Positions 22,995-34,043 of a stretch of 64,000 nucleotides of DNA are shown here, piece by piece. Below the pieces are notes generated by a model. The model was not told the DNA's origin, made no database searches, and was given only the letters and a program-made list of their open reading frames with translations. The DNA is from Nematostella vectensis (taxonomy: Eukaryota; Cnidaria; Anthozoa; Actiniaria; Edwardsiidae): NCBI RefSeq assembly GCF_932526225.1, contig NC_064037.1, forward strand, positions 6,740,203 to 6,804,202, written 5' to 3'. Position 1 is the stretch's first letter, and each line of letters starts with the position of its first letter. The translations under genes were made by a program, and so were the position numbers.

Positions 22995-23000
22995 AATAAA
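22995..23000 (+). promoter_or_regulatory. Poly(A) signal of the homeobox gene
   Basis: AATAAA 188 nt after the stop codon at 22807, in the sequence ACAATAAAGC. Confidence 0.6.
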
Positions 23001-23009
23001 GCTTTGCAC

Positions 23010-25180
23010 GAGTGTCTCTCCTGATTGATCCACTGGAAACCTTCCCCGTGCAGGCATGATATGCAGATGAGACATTTTTCTTGCAAGCTGTACATATTTT
23101 CTTGCTGTTATATGAGAAAGATGTCTCATTTCTAATTGAATGTTTATAGAATGTATAGAAATATTTAGAGTGAAACAGCAGCTATTATTTTGCGTCGTTT
23201 GAATGAGTGAAAAATTTATGTTAAAAGTTATGTTTTTTGGTAACTTGTACAATAAGTAAAATTGTGGAACGAGGATGAATGCATATACATATAATCAGGA
23301 TTTTTATAATAAAAAAAAGTATTGTCAATATATTTGAAATTGATGTATATACCTTTGTAACTACTCTAAGTTCTGACAAGTTAAGAGTCGGATCTAGACT
23401 TTCAAAAAGGGAAATGTAATTAAAAGCGGGTGACAAAGCGACATTTTTAATGGAGAGGTCCGTGGCCCCGTGGAAATGGGACCCAAATTCCATTTCATCC
23501 AATCTAATGCATTCCTACTTCAAAAGGTCCTGAAACCATCTATTTTTACTACCCTAGGATATGCAAAGTGAAGATGCAGGGTGGTAAACGGTATTTTCGT
23601 GAAACGAGATTTGGCCATTTTTCACCCTACGAGAAACGTGATTCAACGACTTTTTCGGTCCGTGAAACGTGAAAAGCCATTTTGCCTGGTCCATGAAACG
23701 TGATCCATACCCCCCTTTACCAGGCTGAAGATGAGTGTAGTATACTAAAGGAGTGAGGAGAATCTAAAAAACCCAGAAACCAAGATCATGTATTTCATAT
23801 CTTAATCAATTAAGAATCCTAAGCATCAGTGTAACAAAATCTCAGTACGGTGTTATTCGCAAACTCAGTTTATATGTTATTTGGCGTGATATTGTAATAT
23901 TAATTCAAATATTGTACCTTCTCCATATAATATCTAGATTCGCACCTATATCAATGCGCATCCCAGCCTGATTTCTATTCTATGTTTGATTTATTCTAGT
24001 ATCTCTATCTCAATGGAAATATTTATAACAATTATTGCGGCAAAATTATTTTTGTAACAAGATAATGCGTTTTATCAAGCGGGTAAACCATATAAAATGC
24101 AGTTGACAAAGTGAATAAGTATAAAGAGTTCAGGCATTAGCTGTTAATGTACCATTATGTAGATCTGTAAAACACTTTCAAATTGCATCTTTCAAAATGA
24201 TGTGTCAACATTACCGAATACGGAACTCAAACTTCTAACAAAAAGCAGAAATTAGACGGTAAACACAATTAGTTTATTAGAGAAATGGATGAGGTGGCAT
24301 GTGTCATGATGTAGACAACTGACTTCCCATAAGTCAAGTGCACAACGAAAGCCGCGCGCGCGTATTCACAAATCCTTGAAACTGTTCGCACGCGAACTGG
24401 CTTATCCTTCAAACTGACGCTCGTTTAACATTCTATGATGACAAATAGCGACTTTAGTGAGATGGACTGATGAAGAAGGGTGTTGAATGTTTTAGAGTGT
24501 TTGCAGTCTTACTTATAAACGGGAAAAATCTGTAGTTTGTTTCTGTCTTAGGTCGCAGGTATTTCAATAAAGTCGCGGGTGTTTTTAATTGTGACGATGC
24601 ATAATCTTCTAGACGTTCAAGAAGTTCAGTCGCAGAAATCTTTATTTGACTGCAAGTAGATCGATAATAAACCATTTTATTATCTTTCACTAGCATGAAT
24701 ACCACTATATCGTATGCCAATAGATTTACTCCTTAAAAATCATTTCAAAAAAGTTTTATAAGGCTTTTACAATGGACCGAGAAATTGCCTCGTTATTTCT
24801 GAAAATATTGCTAAATCACGATTATTTTTCTTTCATTTCGTGCTCGCTTGGATACCCAGCAGTCTTTGCTCCATCGTTGAGCATGCGCAATAGGTTCCAC
24901 TGCACAGGGGCAATTCCTACAAGGGGCTGTTCATTTCTCCATGAGCTTGAAGTAAACGGATTACCAAACACAAAAACTCACCCTCCTCAGCCAACTTACC
25001 ATTGTGTATAGTACGATTTTCCCTAGTATGATTCGAAAACAGTGCGCGCAGTTTTAGTCCTAGATGTTTTTGTGCGCGCATAAAAATATTCAGTTGAAAA
25101 TATTTCGTTTTTTTTATAATGCGCCAAAACTTAAGATGATATAGTTGAGCCTTTGGTGATTCACCATTTGCTATTCTCTA
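23010..25180. other. Intergenic region, no gene recognised
   Basis: AT-rich spacer with no supported frame on either strand. At 23590-23720 there is a cluster of near-repeats of GTGAAACGTGA-type sequence (around 23600, 23634, 23664 and 23692), probably a small degenerate tandem repeat. Confidence 0.4.
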
Positions 25181-25194
25181 GGGCCTTTAGTTCA

Positions 25195-25251
25195 TGACGT
25201 CATCCACTATGACTTCGATATAATGACGTAAAAATTGTTAGATTTACGTCA
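25195..25251 (+). promoter_or_regulatory. Cluster of three CRE/ATF-like sites upstream of the F-box gene
   Basis: A full palindromic TGACGTCA at 25195-25202, TGACGTAA at 25224-25231 and TTACGTCA at 25244-25251, the last 19 nt before the ATG at 25271. CREB/ATF bZIP factors bind such sites in animals; use here is inferred. Confidence 0.55.
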
Positions 25252-25270
25252 CAATAAGCCAAAAAAAAAC

Positions 25271-26665
25271 ATGGTGGAAGAGTCGTCTGAATTCATTGAT
25301 CGCTTAAAAAGCATGTTGTCCGGGGCAAAAGGCTCCGTCCGAATATTGTCCCCTAGCGAGACAACAGAAGTGCTGGAAAGCCAGCTTTCTAATGTTACAG
25401 ATTTCTTGCTCCTGAAGATTTTTCATTTCTTGCCGATTAAGTCGCGCCTATCTCTGAGATGCGTTTGTTGGAAATGGTACCAGCTTCTTTTTGACTTCAG
25501 CATCTGGCAAAAGATCAACCTTGGAGATGACCTGGAGTTGCTCTCATCAGGAAGATGCTTTGAATTCTTTACTGAATGGATTTTCTACTTTGGGGCAAGA
25601 GTTCAAGAGGTGGATGTTGGCGGAGTTGCGTGGGTGGATGATAGGATGGTAGTTTTAATTGCCCAAAACTGTCCGAATCTGAAGCGTTTGGATCTCAAGG
25701 CTTGCTTCAAAGTGACGGACGCAAGTTTAAAGGAAGTCGCCAGATACTGCACAAACTTGGAGTGCATAAATCTTTATTGTACTGCTACCACCGAGAATGG
25801 ATTCGAGGAGCTAGTACGCAGGTGCAGAAATATCTCAGGAGTTTGCATAGGTAACCAGGGCAACTGCTGTAGCATGCTTCTGACCATCTGTGACTTTAAA
25901 CGCGGGCTCGTCCGCTTGGCCGTGCACGACACTATCCCTACGGGCACTTGGCACGAAAATGTCAGAGATTCTGTGATACAGCAAGTATCGTGGGTTTGTT
26001 TCGATTTGCAGTGCATCCACCTCACTTGGTGTTTCTTTATAACCGATGAGTCCCTCAAGTCGATAGCAAATCAATGCAAATGTCTGAAGACTTTCCGTAT
26101 AAGGGAATGCCAACAAGTGACAGACCAAGGGCTGAAAGAAATCTTACTAAGCTGCTCCATGTTGAGAACTTTAGAGATAGAAAGACTATACCAAGTATCC
26201 GATCTCACAAACCAAAGCATGAATCGGGCAGAGAATCTCCCAAACTTGCAATCGCTTAAAATAACCGACACCCGAATGAATGACGAAACTCTGACGAAGC
26301 TCACCGAGCGCTGTCCGAATCTGAGGAGCCTTGTTTTTGGGGAGTTCTACTATCAACCAATGAACTTGACAGGGCAATGTATGTCACATATCGTAGCACA
26401 CTGCAAGAAGCTCAAATGGCTATCGGTGCTTGTCAGACGCGTACATGACAGCGACTTGTTTGCCATTGCAACACATTCACACGAATTGATTGGTCTGGAA
26501 CTGGGAGACTGCGGTGGGTGCAGCGACAGGGGTGTGTCGTCCCTATCACGTGGTTGCCCGTACTTGATGAAGCTGGTTCTCAAAGGCTGCGATGATATCA
26601 GAGAGCGGATGAGAATAAAAATAAGAAGACGCTTACAGTACTTGACCACGTTCGATGTGCAGTGA
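25271..26665 (+). CDS. F-box / leucine-rich repeat protein (FBXL family), intronless
   Basis: Likely substrate-recognition subunit of an SCF ubiquitin ligase. 464 residues from the ATG at 25271; the frame is open upstream to 25235 without another ATG. Residues about 41-83 form the F-box (LLLKIFHFLPIKSRLSLRCV, WYQLLFDFSIWQ), the part that binds SKP1. From about residue 110 there is a run of cysteine-containing LRRs of the FBXL2/20 kind, for example CPNLKRLDLKACFKVTDASL, LQCIHLTWCFFITDESLKSI, LKTFRIRECQQVTDQGLKEI and LIGLELGDCGGCSDRGVSSL. No intron interrupts 1.4 kb of coding sequence in a window of otherwise fragmented genes, so an ancient retrocopy is possible; no poly(A) tract or target duplication is visible to prove it. 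Substrate unknown. Confidence 0.93.
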   Translation: MVEESSEFIDRLKSMLSGAKGSVRILSPSETTEVLESQLSNVTDFLLLKIFHFLPIKSRLSLRCVCWKWYQLLFDFSIWQKINLGDDLELLSSGRCFEFFTEWIFYFGARVQEVDVGGVAWVDDRMVVLIAQNCPNLKRLDLKACFKVTDASLKEVARYCTNLECINLYCTATTENGFEELVRRCRNISGVCIGNQGNCCSMLLTICDFKRGLVRLAVHDTIPTGTWHENVRDSVIQQVSWVCFDLQCIHLTWCFFITDESLKSIANQCKCLKTFRIRECQQVTDQGLKEILLSCSMLRTLEIERLYQVSDLTNQSMNRAENLPNLQSLKITDTRMNDETLTKLTERCPNLRSLVFGEFYYQPMNLTGQCMSHIVAHCKKLKWLSVLVRRVHDSDLFAIATHSHELIGLELGDCGGCSDRGVSSLSRGCPYLMKLVLKGCDDIRERMRIKIRRRLQYLTTFDVQ

Positions 26666-26919
26666 AAAGAGGATAGCCAAGTATTGACATTATACTACAC
26701 AAGATCGACACAAAACAGAATACAAGGTGTATTGAGGCACGGGCCTTTGGGGGACCTGATGCCGGTGACCCGCCCCTCTTATGGTAATACGAGTTAGAAT
26801 ACGACTTCAGAATGAATACAAAGCGCATTCATGCACGTGCCTACTCGGGTTTGCTATGTGCTGTTGATGCGGTGACCCACGCCCCGACTCTCATTGCCGT
26901 GGAAGGCTTTGAAATATTG

Positions 26920-27075
26920 GAGGGGCACAATACAGAAACATTAAGAAAATACTGGGGGCACAGCCACGCCCCTACTGGTCATTTCCTTTTTATTTTTGAA
27001 AATATTGGGGGGGCAGGTGCCCCCAGTGCCTCACCCCCCCCCCCCTCCCCCCAACCCCCTGCTACGGCCCTGCTC
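26920..27075 (-). repeat. Poly-C-containing interspersed repeat, copy 2 (opposite orientation)
   Basis: Reverse complement matches the motif order at 4975-5100: CCGTAGCAGGGGG, a G-run, GGCACCTGCCCCCC, then GACCAGTAGGGGCGTGGCTG. The two copies define a dispersed family. Confidence 0.6.
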
Positions 27076-27170
27076 TTAATAGCCTTAGCCTAAATGAAAA
27101 AATGATGTCAAAGTTCAGGCTTGAGAGACGTCCGAATATTAAGCCTGCAGATGCTGTCAACTAGCAGGCT

Positions 27171-27338
27171 TCACAGCATACCTCCAAACATTAGAAGACA
27201 TACTAGAATGATAAGTCGGGCTGTCACAGCATACCTCCAAACATTAGAAGACATACTAGAATGATAAGTCGGGCTGTCACAGCATACCTCCAAACATTAG
27301 AAGACATACTAGAATGATAAGTCGGGCTGTCACAGCAG
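27171..27338 (+). repeat. 53-bp tandem repeat, three copies
   Basis: Units at 27171-27223, 27224-27276 and 27277-27329 appear identical, followed by a partial TCACAGCA. The unit begins TCACAGCATACCTCCAAACA. No coding frame is supported. Confidence 0.95.
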
Positions 27339-27419
27339 AGATCGACTTTAAATAGCATAAGAAATTGTATAGGAATGGCGGCAGAGATCATGCTAAGATG
27401 ACATCAAAATGTATTATTG

Positions 27420-27830
27420 AAATCGGGCGCATACCTGGAGGAGGGGGGGGGGGGGGGGGAGTGTGCACGAGGTACGCGTCAACCCCCCTTTGAATTAAGT
27501 GCTCGTGAAGATGACGCCAGAACTGGCCAATCTAAAGAAAATAAACATTGTCAATGAAAAATTGCTGTCTTATTTAGCGGTCAATGTTTATTGTCAATTA
27601 AAGTTTGCTCGTGTAGACGGCAAGACAACGATTGTGAAAATAAGTATTCTCGGTTCAAGAGTCAAACGAGTTTCAAGCAATTTATAAATGCATGCCCCCC
27701 CCCCCCAAGCCCCTACCCCTCCCCCCCCAAAGAAAAAAAGGCGAATCCTGGCTATGCGTTGGCTAATAGGCGAGACCGGCGAGCCGAGGAGAGCTAATGG
27801 CATAATCATAAAAATGTAATTATGAGTGAT
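27420..27830. repeat. Homopolymer-rich repeat debris (poly-G 27441-27459, poly-C 27695-27730)
   Basis: Two G/C runs flank about 230 bp of AT-rich sequence with no gene. The arrangement resembles the poly-C repeats elsewhere in the window. Confidence 0.4.
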
Positions 27831-27849
27831 AGCAAAAAAAAAAGAAGTA

Positions 27850-27945
27850 AAAATGTCCACTGGCCGAGGATCGAACCTACTCCTGGTCAGAAAAAAAAAT
27901 AGACCATACTTCCAGACATGCGCTGAAACACCGTATGGCAGCATA
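27850..27945 (-). repeat. tRNA-like remnant or tRNA-derived SINE head
   Basis: On the - strand, GGTTCGATCC (27868-27877) matches the RNA polymerase III B box. About 40 nt upstream lies a weak A-box-like run, and between them TGGTC and GACCA could pair as an anticodon stem around a T-rich loop that is too long. No full cloverleaf forms, so it is not a functional tRNA gene. Confidence 0.35.
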
Positions 27946-28227
27946 AAGCTTTACGGATAGGCTAGAGATTTCGGCCCCAGCACAGCTATCTAGCGAACTG
28001 TACAACACAAAGGAACCTGAGGTACCCGCGCATTTATGGGGAGGCAATAACCAGGATCCCAGCCCTGTCTTAGTCGGTTACGCCACGCACAGCTCGCTGA
28101 GATGTACACTGGAAAATATTGGGCTCTTTTCCGCGCTAGGGTCTCTCGGGAATTGTGATGTCGTTATGGGCACAGCTCGGCACGCTCAGCTAGGTCCATG
28201 TTCCATGGCGTGCCTTAGCACGTGCAT

Positions 28228-28305
28228 AATAATAATAATAACTTTATTCCAATAAATACCAATACAGGTATATTAGGATAATATACAAAGTAGGTTGGCT
28301 TATAT
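28228..28305 (-). mobile_element. Short 3'-end copy of LINE-A
   Basis: This 78-bp block, starting with TAATAATAATAATAACTTTA and including TACAAAGTAGGTTGGCTTAT, recurs nearly exactly at 28612-28691, where it is the 3' end of LINE-A. Copy 1 is therefore a severely 5'-truncated insertion with its (TTA)n tail toward lower coordinates. Confidence 0.75.
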
Positions 28306-28339
28306 GCTTGAAGGATCATCAAAACATTACTTTCTTTAT

Positions 28340-28604
28340 ACATACCTGTCAACATCCGAAAATCTCAAGGCTTATGAAAAATTTTTGAGAAGGTGTGGGA
28401 TATATTCATTTTTGGGGGGAGGGATGGGTATTGTTGTTTTAAATATCTTAATAGAAAATAGGCAAAATGATGATTTTCTTTAGAATAATTTTTTGGAAGC
28501 GATAACAATCGCTAAAAAGCAGGAGATTTGGGCTCACCGCAGGGGAGCGGGAGAATGGGTCCAAAATCTTGAGACTCCTGCCTAGGGAGAGTTGACAGGT
28601 ATGT
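28340..28604. mobile_element. MITE-like element with 14-bp terminal inverted repeats
   Basis: ACATACCTGTCAAC at 28340-28353 and its exact reverse complement at 28591-28604 bound a non-coding 265-bp element. It separates the two LINE-A tail copies. The target duplication is not obvious. Confidence 0.6.
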
Positions 28605-29676
28605 CAATAATAATAATAATAATAACTTTATTCCAATAAATACCAATACAGGTATATTAGGATAATATACAAAGTAGGTTGGCTTATATGCCTATCCTCC
28701 ATTCATAATATTTAATTACATCATCACAAAATTTCAGGACAAGGCTAGTAATGGAGTCATCTGTTAAGCTCATAATATACAAAAAAGGTCTTTTGGCAGA
28801 GTTATTGATTGCAAATAGATCATTAAAAAAATACTCGACGTATATCATTGACATAGTCGCATTCCATTAAGGTATGGTACTCATCCCCAACCCTATTTTT
28901 TTTCACATTTTACACAAATCCTTAATTCATAAGGTAAATTTTTATAGCGGCCTGTTTCAATTGCTAGTTTGTGTGCCGAGACACGCAATCTAGTCATAGA
29001 TTGTCGGCGTCTAACATTAGCTTCTGATAAATATTTTTCTAGTTTAAAATTTGTCTTGATCTTGCAATAAGTGCGTAGCTTTCCACTATTTCGATTTTAT
29101 TGTGCCAGGGTTTTCCAAAATGTTGCATTACTTTTATATAGTACTTTCTTAATATATTTTCCTAGGGTATTAATTTGCTGGCCTTCAATATCTATTTCCT
29201 GTAGTGTCTTTAAATCACACCGAGCAAATAGGGAATCGATAAACCTTACAGGGACATTAGATGTTGAAGAAAGGCTGATCTTCGCCGTTTCCCCCACTAA
29301 GGTGTTTTCATATATCCTACTTTTTATTCGGCACCAATATTTTGCCACCAGGGAAGAAATTTGTACTATTAGTGGGGCTTTTCCCAGTTCTCTTATATAG
29401 TTAAATTTGTAGTTTTTGAGTGGACTCCTAGTATACGCTTGAAAAACTTCAGTTTTAGTTTTTCGAAATCATTGGATACTTTGAAAAATTTAGTCTCAAA
29501 AATGTCATACGATGAAGCCATTCCTAAAAGGCATGTACCCCAAATTTCACAACCGTACAGTAATACTGGTACAACGAGTGACGAAAACAATTTCAACAGT
29601 ACTTGTATTGACACATTTTCAACATTTGACAGACGGTTTAAAATACAGTGGTATACACGTGTGGCTTCGTTGTATA
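28605..29676 (-). mobile_element. LINE-A, 3' part (RT C-terminus, Cys-His domain, 3'UTR)
   Basis: Read on the - strand from 29676: VPVLLYGCEIWG, KFFKRILGVHSKTTN, then RYKNLPYELRICVKC and, after a frameshift, GDEYHTLMEC, the usual C-terminal end of many non-LTR retrotransposon reverse transcriptases. The 3'UTR contains AATAAA on the - strand and ends in (TTA)n at 28605-28620. Several stops and frameshifts make it dead. It is the continuation of the fragment at 32103-32495. Confidence 0.85.
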
Positions 29677-29686
29677 GACTTTTTAG
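29677..29686. repeat. Target-site duplication, left copy
   Basis: GACTTTTTAG, identical to 32093-32102, flanks the TIR transposon 29687-32092. Confidence 0.85.
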
Positions 29687-30349
29687 GGGTGTCTACAAAA
29701 CGAAGACCTAAAACCTAAAACCTAATACCAAAAACCTGTGACCCCAAAAGCTACGACCCCCCAAAAAATTTAGTTATTATTTAGTCTACCTTTTGTTTCC
29801 AAAATGTCTACACAGCGCGAAAGGTTCATATGGAATCAGTGATCCTAATGAGGTAATTCAGCAAATTTTGTTGTGCTTTTCATGGAGGAAATATTCTCAT
29901 GTGCGCGCCAATGTCAATGAACAATTTTAATCGTCGTTTATTATTTGTCCCATTAAAAATTTTAGTTGCACTCATTTTTCAGACATGCTCCTTTGCCCGA
30001 AAAATTATCCCAAAAACTCTCCCGGTAACCTAACAGACCCGGCAATTACCGGTTATTTAGAAAAATGCCTCCAGAGAAGTTTTCGAACTCCCTGGCGAGG
30101 AAGAGCGTTTATCAAAACAAAGCTTTTGCGTAGCGTGCCGATACGGGTTCCCGACATAATTTCCAAAGTTTATGAATAGATTGGCTAAATAGTTATTGAA
30201 ATCCTTGTTTTGTCGATGTGTGTAGACAACTTGCACCCCAAAAATTGCTGTGGCATCGACATTTTTCGAAAGAAAGACAAAGAACAAGTAAATAAAGTCT
30301 CATTTTGTAAAAAAAAACTTCTAATAATTTCGCAAAGCTGTTTATATTT

Positions 30350-31589
<1,240 letters not shown>

Positions 31590-32092
31590 GTCAAATCATT
31601 TGACAGAGATGAAACCTGATTGGTTGGAAGGAAATCCGATAAAATGATGTAAGCCTTGATTGGACCACTTTTTCCGGGCAGTGGAGTGGTTTTATCTTTG
31701 ATGAAAACTTTCTACAACTCGACACAACTAGGACATGAAGCGATTTCCCGTATAAAGTTAGCGGGCAATTAAGATTTTGGAAGAAACACCCGAAAAAGTT
31801 TACCGGGTGACATTCCGGGTTTCTGAGTTTATCGGCGTTTCAAGAAACGACCACCTGGAAACACAAGTAGATCACTATTTCCCAATTAAAAAAAAACAAA
31901 TTGAATAAGCTTATTATCTCATAAGGATCACTGATTCCACATGAAACTTCCACGCTGTGTAGCCATTTTGGGAGACAAGGTAGGCTAATTACGGCATGTT
32001 TGGGATTCATAGCTTTTGGGGTCGTTGCTTTTGGGGTCGTAGCTTTTGGGGTCACAGGTTTTAGGTTTTAGGTCTTCGTTTTGTAGACACCC

Positions 32093-32102
32093 GACTTTTT
32101 AG
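32093..32102. repeat. Target-site duplication, right copy
   Basis: GACTTTTTAG, matching 29677-29686. Confidence 0.85.
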
Positions 32103-32495
32103 GGCACTAAAATTTCCCGAGAAATGAAACTTCAGACCTAGATATGTGTATTCGTCTACACATTCTAATGGCTCTCCACCGTAGTCCCATTTACGTGTTG
32201 TAAATTGCCGCCGGTATTGTTGCGGACCAAAAACTAATACTTTAGATTTTTTCATATTTACTGTGAGCTTCCATTTATCTGCGTACATTGTTAGTTTCTG
32301 GAGGCAATTTTCTAGACCGGTGGCTGAGTCTGATAGTATAACCAAATCATCAGCATAGAGGAGAAGTTTTGACGTATTATCGAGTTTTACTGGGTCGCAC
32401 GATGAAGAGAATATTTCTGGAATATCATTGATGAAGATGTTGAAAAGGGTTGGGCTTAAGTGCATATTACATCCTTTGTGCTCAGAGACAACAAA
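32103..32495 (-). mobile_element. LINE-A, RT palm part (5'-truncated)
   Basis: The - strand encodes SPTLFNIFINDIPEIF, then the catalytic motif in LLYADDLVILSD, then KWKLTVNMKKSKVLVFG and YTYLGLKF. Recognisable RT begins near 32480 and nothing of the endonuclease or fingers remains upstream, so the copy is 5'-truncated. The chain continues at 29676 across the inserted transposon. Confidence 0.85.
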
Positions 32496-32579
32496 AAAGA
32501 AGTAAATTATGCTAAAGACATGCATACATTTAAAGAGACCATGACACGAAAAATACATCAGCTCTATATTAATAGCTAC

Positions 32580-33045
32580 CAGGGGCTCAAAAGTAGGGGC
32601 AATCAACTTTCCCACAATCTGGTACTATATAGGTGTCACGGCGTTTCCTAGGATCAGGCTATTTTAAGACGCGCGGATGAGCCAATCAGATGCGACCTTT
32701 GTGCTGACGTTTTGGCTGAGCTCAACTGCACGCGCAGTCTCAGACAAAAAGCTATGTTTTCTCTTCGGTACTTTGACTTTTGTTGCTCTCTTCTTTAATA
32801 TGAATCCAACCCTCCCTACGACTTTGAATCCTAGCTTTAATATTCTTTTAGTAAACAAACAAAACCGACGGACGATGGATAAAAAATATTCTTCCTAACT
32901 GCAATTTGCGCGTTCAGCCTCACGTCACTCGCGCGCGCGACCAACGTCAACGTAGCTGATTGGCCCGTTCGTGCGCGCGCGTCTAAAAATAGCCTGATCC
33001 TGGGAAACGCCGTGACATTTACATAATACAGATGATTGCCCCTAC
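32580..33045. mobile_element. hAT-like foldback element 1
   Basis: Left end CAGGGGCTCAAAAGTAGGGG followed by a long arm including GTGTCACGGCGTTTCCTAGG and ATCAGGCTATTTT. The right end carries the complementary arm (AATAGCCTGATCCTGGGAAA, ATTGCCCCTAC) but lacks the outermost 13 or so bases. The interior is GC-varied with CGCGCGCG clusters and no transposase. Confidence 0.6.
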
Positions 33046-33198
33046 CAGGGGCTCATAAGTAGGGGCAATCAACTTCCCCACATTCTGGTACTATATAGGT
33101 GTCACGGCGTTTCCTAGGATCAGGCTATTTTTAGACGCGCGGATTAGCCAATCAGATGACAGGGCGGAAAAAATTGACTTTGCCTCAAGGAATCCAAA

Positions 33199-33339
33199 AT
33201 GGCGGCCGAGAAGGTGGAAAACGACGCTTGCTTTTCGAAGTCTTCCTACGTCGTCAAATGCCTTCTTATCTCTGGATCCTTTTTGTCGCAGAGAAAGAAA
33301 CATTTAGTTACTAGCCTTGGACTATATATTTCTCCATAA
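33199..33339 (+). CDS. 46-codon ORF at the inner edge of the element's left arm (hypothetical)
   Basis: The ATG at 33199 has a good vertebrate-type context (AAAATGGCGG) and the frame runs 46 codons (starts MAAEKVENDA) to TAA. It could be a captured first exon or the remnant of an element gene. I recognise no domain, and chance is possible at this length. Confidence 0.15.
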   Translation: MAAEKVENDACFSKSSYVVKCLLISGSFLSQRKKHLVTSLGLYISP

Positions 33340-33971
33340 GTGGACTCGACCGTTGTTACGAGGACGTTTTTTCTTGCTCTTGCAAAGCAATAAATTCGGA
33401 AATAAGTGATCATTTGTTTCGATCTCGAAATTCTCTCGCTGAGAGGCCATATTATCATTCAAAAGGTGTTTGATACTGCTAGGTATAGTGTAAGAAGTAA
33501 CATACGAAAGTTTATGTCTTGTTTTTGTTAAATATTTTTATTAAACGAGCTCTTCAAAGCTGGAACTGTGTTTGTATATCAACACCCATTACCTGTCCTG
33601 GACTCACTGTACTGATCTGGTAAGAAATTGTGAAAAATATCCATCTAAAAGTATACTAACATAAAAGGCAACCTCAATATGGATGTTAGTGTCTTTTTGT
33701 AAATTCTATTTTCATTTAATTCGAAAATTTATACTTGTTATTTATGATCTGTTATGAATAACTTACTTTGTTCAAATTTGACTTTCCAAAAAAAGAGATA
33801 ATGTGTATTATATTGAGTATCCACTGAAGTGGTCGTTTCTCATGTGAACTCTTGGCTGACCAAAAACTATAATAAGTTTTATAATCATTACAAAAAAGGC
33901 AAGGAAGGTATAAAAGCATGCATATAATGTAAGACTTGCCAGCATTACAGTAATGCACTTTCAGTCCTTGT

Positions 33972-34043
33972 TAATCTTCCCCACAAGAGCTTTTCTGAAA
34001 GATTTAATTAAATCTTTCAGAAAAGCTCTTGTGGGGAAGATTA
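33972..34043. repeat. 72-bp perfect palindrome with no spacer
   Basis: Every base from 33972 to 34007 pairs with 34043 to 34008. Centre is GATTTAATTAAATC; the arms include CCCCACAAGAGCTTTTCTGA. It lies inside foldback element 2. Confidence 0.95.

Noticed and set aside
27850-27945. Functional tRNA gene on the - strand
   Set aside because: B box is present but acceptor and T stems do not pair and the anticodon loop is too long.
33972-34043. Hairpin as a rho-independent terminator
   Set aside because: Eukaryotic context, no operon, and no U-tract; it is a transposon-associated palindrome.
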